NCBI GenBank assembly: GCA_025331125.1
Contig: JAOALB010000115.1
Coordinates: 121,905-185,904 of the forward strand
Direction of reading: 5' to 3'
Length of the DNA: 64,000 nucleotides
From: Mycogone perniciosa
Lineage: Eukaryota; Ascomycota; Sordariomycetes; Hypocreales; Hypocreaceae
Part shown: in pieces, positions 56,559-64,000 of the stretch
Position numbering within the stretch: the stretch's first letter is position 1
Layout: each line of letters begins with the position of its first letter
Notes under the pieces: generated by a model
Databases searched by the model: none
Seen by the model: the letters and a program-made list of their open reading frames with translations, nothing else
Told to the model about the DNA's origin: nothing
Translations under genes and position numbers: made by a program

Positions 56559-57482
56559 GTAGCATCACTACGGTCGGTAATTCACACATAATGGTGCCGC
56601 CAACTTTGATAAATATTTAGGTTACGACTCCCAGGGTAAACTATGTGATGGCCATCAGCTATCTAAAAGCTGTATTAAGTTAGATAACTCTCTCGCTTGT
56701 TGCATAAAGTATTCAATACAATCTGGGTCGTTACCGTATACCTACACAATGACTCTTCGCGTAGCACCCTTTCTTAGGTTGGCAAGTCGTCATGGGGACC
56801 ATGTCAGCGCGCAGGAGGGGCGAGCTGAGGGCCAGGAGGACGACGAGGGCGGGAAGGTTGGAGTAGCTACGCCGATTGTGATGCTCAATACAGAAACAAT
56901 GCGTCGCTGTTTGCCAGCTCCACTGGCAGTTATAGTAGCGTTGTCTGTTTGGGGGGCGGCGCTCAATACAACATTTACCCACGCTAACTCCTATCTCAGG
57001 TCCCACGGAATACCTACTCAGGAGCTTAACAGTCACTAATTCAGCACCGTATATTCCAACCAATGCCGCTGTAGCATATGTACGACCATCTACGGATTCG
57101 ATAGGGCCTCCACGGCTATACTTTTCCAACTACATGAAGCAGCATAGCAAGAGTGAAATTTTACAATTTATGTAGTATCGCCAGTTCCTATAGGATGGCT
57201 CAATATGCGGCTACATGCATCGCAGAATATACTTTTACCTGCTATAGTTGGGATATAACTTCTACTGGCTTCAAGATTTATTCTTGCATCACCGATTAAA
57301 CATAATTTGTTTATTGCTTCGCCCCTACAACCTTAACCATCACTACACTGCAACCTTAAATAGAGTAAATTTTCTAGATGGTTATTAAAGACGGCACAGT
57401 CCAAATTCTTATGCTTCCAACAAAACCATCCCCTTCTTCTCATACACAAAGAATACCTCACGAGTCTATCTAATTCAAAAAG
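56559..57482. other. Region after candidate precursor, with an unassigned open frame
   Basis: A plus-strand frame open from 56623 to 57039 begins with a Cys-containing stretch (KLCDGHQLSKSC and LACCIK). It cannot be joined to the upstream exon by a canonical splice in the right phase. A minus-strand ORF of 132 codons overlaps (56731..57129). Neither is called. Confidence 0.35.
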
Positions 57483-58112
57483 ATGAAACAACAAGCCCTA
57501 GGGCACACAATCATGGACATAGACCCCACTCCACCTTCATACAATAACATCTCCTCTACCAGCAAGGCATTTGATGGGGATGTAGAAGTTAGCTGGGATA
57601 AGAAATGCCCTGCTGACTGGCAAAAGCAGCCTTGGAATTTTTCCATCATGTTTGGCCCCAATACTCAAAACCAGAGATCTCATATGGACTGGGAAGCACG
57701 GCTCCAAACTACGGCCAAGAACTTGCCTCGCCTAATGAGGCAGGGCTTCCATTGGTCTATCGCTAATGTGCAAAAAGGGGAGGGATATTTCGTCTCTGGC
57801 AAGAACGAGGTTCACAATGAAACCGAAAACTTCGGCAATGATTGGCATCACGCTCGCATCTATTGTTTACGGGATTTAGCAGAGCCCGCCCAGTGGGTTG
57901 CTCGCCTTCTCGTTTTATCTGATGACATTCCTATGCTTTCGCGGTTCAGGGTGGAGGACATCTCAATCGATCAGATCCACATAGCCTCGGCTTTGAACTG
58001 GGATAAGCAATGCATCTATCATTATGATGTCAAGACCGCGTGGGCGTTTAATGCGATTTATGACGATACGCCTTTGGATGGATGGTGGCCATGGCCCAAA
58101 AAGGAAAAGTAA
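57483..58112 (+). CDS. Hypothetical protein, 209 aa
   Basis: An intact single-exon ORF from a well-placed ATG. The protein is soluble and Trp/His-rich, with no signal peptide. Notable stretches are PADWQKQPWNFSIMFGPNT and GNDWHHARIYCLRDLAEPAQWVARLL. It ends DTPLDGWWPWPKKEK. The composition is convincingly coding but I do not recognise a family or catalytic motif. It lies between the small secreted protein gene and the HET gene, convergent with the latter. A role in the neighbouring cluster is possible but unsupported. Confidence 0.6.
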   Translation: MKQQALGHTIMDIDPTPPSYNNISSTSKAFDGDVEVSWDKKCPADWQKQPWNFSIMFGPNTQNQRSHMDWEARLQTTAKNLPRLMRQGFHWSIANVQKGEGYFVSGKNEVHNETENFGNDWHHARIYCLRDLAEPAQWVARLLVLSDDIPMLSRFRVEDISIDQIHIASALNWDKQCIYHYDVKTAWAFNAIYDDTPLDGWWPWPKKEK

Positions 58113-58344
58113 CCCTGAATCATATTGTATTGGTGGTCGAGACGGGTCCAATTGTTGTTCAACGCTGGGTTGGCTATGCTACTATTATTGAAGGAGAACG
58201 GAGTGGTCGTTTGGTGTCACAGCAATGAATCACTCAATTGCTTATCATCATGTTATTGTAAGATTGCCACAGATTCTAATCTAATGTAAATTCAAATAAA
58301 TGCTTCATCATTTCGTGGTTTGGTATTGCATGTCTACGTTCTTC

Positions 58345-60996
58345 TTACTCGATTACAATGTCCTCGCCCAGCCTCCTCAAGGGCAAACGGCCAAGTAATC
58401 CCTCCATACAATCACAAATCCTCAGTGTGTCCTTTCCATCCTCTGGAAAGGCCATCCTCATCCTACCAACACGCTCCCACGCCCCCCGACTTGTCTTTTC
58501 CACGACTAGAAGCATGATCATTGCCTCTTCAACAAACCAAAGCACTGTCATCTGTTCCCCGCGCGCGTGTCGTTGCACATATTCCCGAATGCTTGCCATT
58601 TCTGGCTGTCCTCTCGATGATATGACTCCCTCCACTCCGTTGCCTCGGCTCATGCGCACATCCACGCTTAGGTCGTTGAACATCCAGCCTCCAGCATGTA
58701 CTCTTGCCTTGACCTTGTCCAACACCAACGGATTCGACACTCGCAACGCGTACCGTCCTGGCCGGAATCTTGGAGGACCTTGCCGACCTTTTGGCGGCAC
58801 GCCCGGCTGCTGATCGGATTCACTTCCGAAGTCGTACACCACGGCTCCGTTTGGAGCCAAGACCACCATGTCCGGCGAATATGTCCACTGCACAGACGAC
58901 GGCTCGTTTCGCGTGAGCTGTGTTGCGGTCACATAGTGGTGATGAAGTACTTTTCGGCCTTTGATCTTGCTGTCGGGATCGGCGGCCATGACAACGGATG
59001 AGAAGAGCTCTACGGCGCCGGACCAGCCTGCCCATGTCCAGCTCGGAAGATGGGCCCTTCGCCGCGCCTGAACGCCACCCCTGTGATGCCAGAAGCTCGT
59101 GGATAGAGCGAACAAATCTCTCGTCCTCGGACGCCCTATGCTATCCTCTGGTGTCGTCGAATCCTTGACTGCTGGTGCCCATATAGGAATACCCACCAGA
59201 TTACCCAACTTTCCCCTCCCTAACGTGCCCTCCAACCTCCTCGAGATACCCAAAAACGCATTCAGCGAGTCTTCGTTATTTGTAAGGTCTCTCCGGGTAT
59301 AGTTTATAATGTGTTGGTCCACCTCACGGAAAATACTCAGCGTGCTTGACTCACCAGCCTTTTGCGACAGCTTCCTCCACTGCTCCCAGCTCCCGTCCAT
59401 ATATGATACCCCATTAAACAGCCCCGGGCGCATAAAATCGGCCATTCGTCGCTCTTCAGCGTCGTGGTAAAACTCCAGTGGGAGGTCCAGCGTTTCTGGA
59501 CAAGCCATGCCCTCGCACTCCCAGTACATCTGTTCCTCTGTAAAAACAAGGCGTCGTCTGGCGAGGAGGCCCTCTTGATAAGTCCAACCGCGCGTGTACC
59601 ATTTCGAGCGCTTTATTAGTAGACGCGGATCCCGTAAGCTTGATACGAGGGTGATATTGGATGTGGTGAATTTGTATTTGGGCTGAGCCGGACGCGTTGT
59701 TGATCCAACGCCAGGAATACCATGCATGGCGTCTTCGCCACAGGCAGCAATGATGGTTACGACGGCGCCTTCGTAGATTTCGTCCATTCGCTCCATGTGC
59801 CTCATCTTCTCTTCCGATCTGGAGTCACTTGTGCAGATACTATCCACCCAAAGATAGCGGTACCCCAGCTCTCTCGTTACAGCAGCGGCGTCTTGGACCA
59901 CCAGCGGCCAGCCTGTTGCGGATGGGGGATTCCCCGAAACGTAGCTCAGTGCTATGTAGTCTTCCTTTAATGATCGCTCGACGACTTGTGGAGGGTTCTG
60001 CGCACAATCGATGAGTCGGAATCCTGAGATCTCCGCGGGTATAGGCCGACGTGAACAGCGTCCCTCATGATGAGATTCACAGAAGTGTAGCCATTCCCTC
60101 GCAACCGCCATGTCAGCATTTGTCGCGATCTCTCTTCCCCATATTCCTTTCTGCGGCCATATCCTCACATCGTCGGAGGAGCGAGGCGATGATGAGCGGG
60201 AGGATGGCGATCTTGGTTCTGGGACAGCAAGTCTCCCATCGGGACCAGCCCTCCCTCTCGCAAAGTCCACAGCAATCTCCGGTTTCGTTCTGAATAGCAG
60301 ACCTGATTCTCGAAACCAATCCGAGTCAACATCCGGATTCCGCCCTCCGGGAACTTGGGTCTTGGAGATGACGGCCAGAAAACCTGGGCTGAGGCCCTTG
60401 GCTCTCCCTCCCGCTGCATGTCCCAGGCCATACATCTTGGTCGAATCAACCAGATAATTCATATCCCGGCTCGACATTCCCAGCAAGGTATACTCCCCAG
60501 GCTCCGTGCTCGGCACATGAACTGCCCAAAACAGCTTGCACAGCGGACAAGTCGCCACCCAGCGATTCTCCTCCAATCCCTTGAGCTTGGTGAGGAAATG
60601 CTCTCTCTTCTCAAAATCATCTGCCGCGCCGGGATTGACAGCCTTGGTAAACGTAAAATCCACCTCGTCCAGGCTATCCTCAATCTCCACAGCTAGACTC
60701 GCACACATATCACACAACGCCGGATCCCGGTTCGCGCCCAACGCCGAAGCCGGCCGGGAGCCTGGCCGTGAAGAGGCTGGATAGCTCGCGTCCGAGTGGG
60801 CCGACGGACTACGGCTCTTCTGTCCGCTGAGACGCCGCATGAGCGACCCACGCCGCGATCTGGTCCCATCGCCGGAGGAGGATGAGTCCACGGTGAGGTG
60901 CTGCATCATGTTCCGGAGCGGGTTCCTGGATCGGCGCCGCTCTGGCGTGCGCTGATCAGCAGCAGATGGCGACCCAGGTTCAAGATGGTCGGCCAT
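58345..60996 (-). CDS. HET-domain (heterokaryon incompatibility) protein
   Basis: A single exon encodes 883 aa from the ATG at 60996 (CACCATGG context). The open frame extends upstream to 61086 and would add 30 residues. A basic, Ser-rich N-terminus precedes a Cys-containing region (CDMCASL, CPLCKLFW). The HET domain follows: DYIALSYVSGNPP, LGYRYLWVDSICT, MDEIYEGAVVTIIAACG and WYTRGWTYQEGLLARRRLVFT. The C-terminal half is family-typical but of unknown role. HET proteins mediate cell death on non-self fusion, and related proteins may act in immune-like signalling. There is no STAND ATPase partner nearby. Confidence 0.9.
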   Translation of the reverse strand: MADHLEPGSPSAADQRTPERRRSRNPLRNMMQHLTVDSSSSGDGTRSRRGSLMRRLSGQKSRSPSAHSDASYPASSRPGSRPASALGANRDPALCDMCASLAVEIEDSLDEVDFTFTKAVNPGAADDFEKREHFLTKLKGLEENRWVATCPLCKLFWAVHVPSTEPGEYTLLGMSSRDMNYLVDSTKMYGLGHAAGGRAKGLSPGFLAVISKTQVPGGRNPDVDSDWFRESGLLFRTKPEIAVDFARGRAGPDGRLAVPEPRSPSSRSSSPRSSDDVRIWPQKGIWGREIATNADMAVAREWLHFCESHHEGRCSRRPIPAEISGFRLIDCAQNPPQVVERSLKEDYIALSYVSGNPPSATGWPLVVQDAAAVTRELGYRYLWVDSICTSDSRSEEKMRHMERMDEIYEGAVVTIIAACGEDAMHGIPGVGSTTRPAQPKYKFTTSNITLVSSLRDPRLLIKRSKWYTRGWTYQEGLLARRRLVFTEEQMYWECEGMACPETLDLPLEFYHDAEERRMADFMRPGLFNGVSYMDGSWEQWRKLSQKAGESSTLSIFREVDQHIINYTRRDLTNNEDSLNAFLGISRRLEGTLGRGKLGNLVGIPIWAPAVKDSTTPEDSIGRPRTRDLFALSTSFWHHRGGVQARRRAHLPSWTWAGWSGAVELFSSVVMAADPDSKIKGRKVLHHHYVTATQLTRNEPSSVQWTYSPDMVVLAPNGAVVYDFGSESDQQPGVPPKGRQGPPRFRPGRYALRVSNPLVLDKVKARVHAGGWMFNDLSVDVRMSRGNGVEGVISSRGQPEMASIREYVQRHARGEQMTVLWFVEEAMIMLLVVEKTSRGAWERVGRMRMAFPEDGKDTLRICDCMEGLLGRLPLRRLGEDIVIE

Positions 60997-62904
60997 GGTG
61001 CATATCTGGCAGATGAAATGTCTTTGGTGACACCCAGGGACCTGGAAACAAGATTTGTGCAAGGAATGGGAATCTATTTCCAACACCAGTGCAGATAGAA
61101 TGAAAGACTCGCTTCAGAAGGGAGATGGAAGGGTCCGTGAGCCCACGAGGGGTTTCAGAAAGCCGGACTGGGCTCAGGTATCGCGGCTTTTCCAGTGCGG
61201 AAGCCAGTGCGTACGCTGTACTCCGTATTACTCCGTAGAACAAGCAGAGTCGGGTATCCAAAGCTTTAAAGAATAATCAGAAACCAGGAAGAACCAAATT
61301 ATCCCGCTCTTTGTCCCGAATCGCGCGGCAAACGATATGAAATCTCATCTCCAGGTGGAGTGATTCATTACTCTAATAATAGCTGTCAGGCATGGCGTTG
61401 AGGCGCAGCGCAGTGTCTGATGGATGGCAGGCTTGGTACGGCACTATGATTCCGGTTTATGTGGGGAATTATTAACAGAATTTCCAAGTTTATCCCTGGC
61501 TGAACAGGGATGATGATGAATGCCCAGTTTGTATCCGAACTCCGTACTCCGTATCTACCTCGTAGATAGATAGTACATAGCTGCGGGAATAGTAGTAGTA
61601 GTACTCCGTACGGAGTACTGAAACGTCTTTGAGATTTCAAGACATCCCCATGTAATCACAAGCGGGCAAATCGCCAAAGGCCCCGAGGTGGCTGGCGTCT
61701 TTGGCACGAGACCAGGACGTCTTGAACATCACGAGTCAGAGAGCCGACGCGTGATCCACGCGTACTGTCGCCTTGTCCACAGACATGCATGCGCAGGAGG
61801 AAGCACTATTGGTGGTGGATGAAAAGCTGCCCAACCCAACACCAGCAGACAAACTGCATCCTTCTCCGCTCAGCATCACTTTTTCTCAGCGAGCGAGTGC
61901 AGCCTCGCTTTTTCTCAAATATCTTGATTGGCTCTGGCATGATGATCTACCGTGTCGCACTCAGCGGCATCAGTCGCTTGCCTTCACGCGTACTGCGTGA
62001 ATACCGATGCCACCTATCGTGTGGTTGTGCAATCCCACGACTGCACGTCAAAACCTGAGTGAATGGGGATTCTCACCTTTCCTGAAGTTGTCCTCAAGAA
62101 TCGGAAGCCAATCAACGTGTATCCTCGTGTCATGATAAATGCACATTTGTAAAGGGTCAGCGCGTATGATGCGGATGGGAGCATCCAACATGCATGCCCC
62201 TTCTCCTGCGAATGCATCCGCCCAGTCCACCAAATCCATCAGCCCTCATCTTTGACAGTTTTCGGTTGCCAAGTTGTGCTAGGTAGTATTTTCCTCTTGG
62301 GTCCAAATCTCGGCTTCCTGAGATGGCCAGTATCGATCCTCAGCTCGACTCATGAGGCGACCATGTATCAGGGAGATGTGCGTCGCTAATTGTGCTTATT
62401 GGAGCTTACGGGATCTTACCATCTGGTCCCAAGTATCTGCCCACCCTTGACTTCATGGTTTATATAAGCTCAACGATACATTTACTCCAAAACACCAACG
62501 TACAGTTTATAGGCACCTCTCCGAGACTCGAGATATCCTTCCACCTTATGTATACGAATCTGATTTCTGCCGTGGAGTGGCATTCTGAGTCGCCACAAAA
62601 ACTGGGCCTGAACCCACCAGGGGAGCTGATCGTAAGCAAGCCTGAGCCTGATTCCAATACACGGCTGACGGGATATAGGGGCGGAATAGATGGGAGAAGA
62701 TGGCTCTAAAGAGCCTGGCCGGCGCCAACAGGCAACGAGTGGCTCATTCGACCAACCACACGGTTTTTTTCCTTTAAATTTGCTTTCTGCTCTGGGCTTA
62801 TTCTCTAAAGTCTGGAGTATCTGCGCAACGTAACCCCCAAGGTTGCCATGGATTTCGATTGAAGCTTTGGACCTCCCCAGTCTTCTATCGAATCAAAACC
62901 TCAT
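60997..62904. other. Gene-poor region upstream of HET gene
   Basis: About 1.9 kb without a supported gene. It has a dense group of TACTCCGTA/TACGGAGTA motifs at 61218..61240 and 61540..61620. Confidence 0.45.
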
Positions 62905-63155
62905 ATGGGAGGGGCCACAGACACCTACCAAGCTCCAACACAATCGCAGCAGACGGAGTCTACCATCACAGGCCCTGGTCACATCACTGAGCTGGAGACC
63001 AAGGTAACGGTAAGATTCCCAAATCAAGTAATGAGGTATGACCGCTAGGCTTACAAGCATCTCTAACAGAACCCATAGTTTAAAGGTTGAATCGTGGCCT
63101 CTATGCAGCGGTCTGGTACAGACACATCAACGACGCCCTGGCGGTAGAGGCGCTT
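62905..63155 (+). pseudogene. Probable RIP-damaged gene fragment
   Basis: An ATG starts a coding-like frame (MGGATDTYQAPTQSQQ, then ELETKVT) that reaches a GTAAGA donor. After an acceptor TAACAG the frame continues as NP, TAG, FKG, TGA, IVASMQRSGTDTSTTPWR, TAG. The first two stops could come from CAG-to-TAG and TGG-to-TGA changes, both C-to-T type. The original function is unknown. Confidence 0.3.
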
Positions 63156-63579
63156 CAGAGCATCGCTTGTTTGCAGAGTGTATTGTCTCCACTGTCTGCC
63201 AGCATCAATAAAATTCTCTGTAGACGAACTACCGCCGACAGCGAGAACGAGCGCCCACGATGAGAACCTCTACACCACTTGACCAGGGAGAAGAACGATC
63301 AAGTCAGGCAGACAGCAGTGCTATCAATCACAGATCAACAGTATGAGGGCTCATTGACGAATGCATAAAATGATAGAATTCGACACTCTTGCTGATCCCA
63401 AGTTAGGTGGGAAAAGCTGTTGCTTAAATACATGAAAACTTGCTAACTAATTGATCATGACTATCCGGATCTAGGAAAACTAGGAAATCTGACTGTCATG
63501 ATATCGTCATTGACTTACGGATTCGGCTGTTATTGCAAGCTAGTTGGGAATTAAGGAATGTGCGTTGGAATAAAGGAAT

Positions 63580-64000
63580 GTGTTATATTATAGAATATAC
63601 TGTGATGTGGAATAATCTGTTTACTGAGGTTGATATACCCCCCCAGGTTAAATGATGTTTAGACTATTGATAAGAACAGCGAAGTAATAGTTGTTGAATT
63701 GCTTATTAGAAGGAATAATAGAATAATAACTGTTTAAAGATCTGGATTAGTCTGTATCTGAGTCTTCCTAGGCCTTAAGAACGCTGCGTATATCAATAAG
63801 ACCTAATTGTTCGATAAAGCGTTTGAATTTCTAATCTGGAAGGACCTTAGTTAATCTATCAGCAATTATTTAATCAGTCGGAGTGTATGCCACTTTGTAT
63901 AATCCTTGTTGATAAGCTTAACGATGTGACGATCCGGGTTGATTCTCAAGGGATAAACCGAGGTTCGTGGGTTTATGTTGACAGAGAGGTCAGGGATGAA
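63580..64000 (-). mobile_element. Ty1/copia retrotransposon 3' remnant, RIP-damaged
   Basis: On the minus strand, 63910..63770 encodes the C-terminal end of a copia RNase H: LYKVAYTPTD, stop, IIADRLTKVLPD, stop, KFKRFIEQLGLIDI. Both stops sit where Gln codons are usual in the family, so CAA/CAG-to-TAA/TAG mutation is likely. A G-rich polypurine-like tract follows (63647..63653 on the plus strand as C7), then an AT-rich sequence that may be the 3' LTR, ending near TGTTATATTA at 63581. The rest of the element lies beyond the window edge. Confidence 0.65.

Noticed and set aside
56731..57129. 132-codon minus-strand ORF near the candidate precursor
   Set aside because: It overlaps another open frame, has no signal peptide at its start and no family resemblance.
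60165..60449. ORFs overlapping the HET gene on both strands
   Set aside because: Shadows of the long HET-domain reading frame.
1..64000. CRISPR arrays, bacterial operons, riboswitches and rho-independent terminators
   Set aside because: The window is eukaryotic; no spaced direct-repeat array or bacterial-type signal was seen.

Overview
The window is nuclear DNA of a filamentous ascomycete (Pezizomycotina). The evidence is the many 50-110 bp GT-AG introns, a Zn2Cys6 regulator with a fungal-specific domain, a HET-domain protein, UstYa/DUF3328-type proteins, a Tep1/PTEN homologue, and transposon relics with C-to-T style stop codons that look like repeat-induced point mutation (RIP). The class is probably Sordariomycetes, but this cannot be settled from the window. 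Most gene models were built by hand, by joining open frames at GT-AG sites and checking the phase of each junction.

Layout. 0-7 kb: a possible partial gene at the left edge, a PIF1-type helicase, a long gene-poor stretch, and a small secreted cysteine-rich protein. 7.5-17.7 kb: a Zn2Cys6 transcription factor, an APC-type permease, a choline-oxidase-like GMC flavoenzyme and an aldehyde dehydrogenase. The last two are divergently transcribed from one shared promoter. Together these four look like a unit for choline uptake and oxidation to glycine betaine. 18-31 kb: mostly gene-poor and AT-rich. It holds a small 76-aa gene, a gene broken by one in-frame stop, an opine-dehydrogenase-family enzyme, an orphan membrane protein, a 1.16-kb hAT-like MITE with a perfect 8-bp target duplication, and a tRNA-Asp. 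31.8-42 kb: an orphan copia-type Gag gene, followed by housekeeping genes (Sec14/CRAL-TRIO, MDP-1-like phosphatase, Tep1/PTEN, Pom33/TMEM33) with a Tc1-like transposase relic among them.

42.9-56.6 kb is the most interesting region. It holds a full-length ABCC transporter and five consecutive membrane-anchored proteins of the UstYa/DUF3328 type or carrying UstYa-like HxxHC motifs. Next to them is a five-exon gene for a small secreted protein with a Kex2-like KR site near its C-terminus. No NRPS or PKS is visible. Multiple UstYa-type oxidases, a transporter and a small secreted precursor are the layout of dikaritin RiPP clusters such as ustiloxin and phomopsin. I therefore propose a RiPP-like cluster. 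The identity of the precursor is an inference.

57-64 kb: an orphan 209-aa protein, a large HET-domain protein, a gene-poor stretch with a probable RIP-damaged gene fragment, and the RIP-damaged 3' end of a Ty1/copia element at the right edge. The short motif TACGGAGTA (or its complement) recurs throughout the intergenic DNA.
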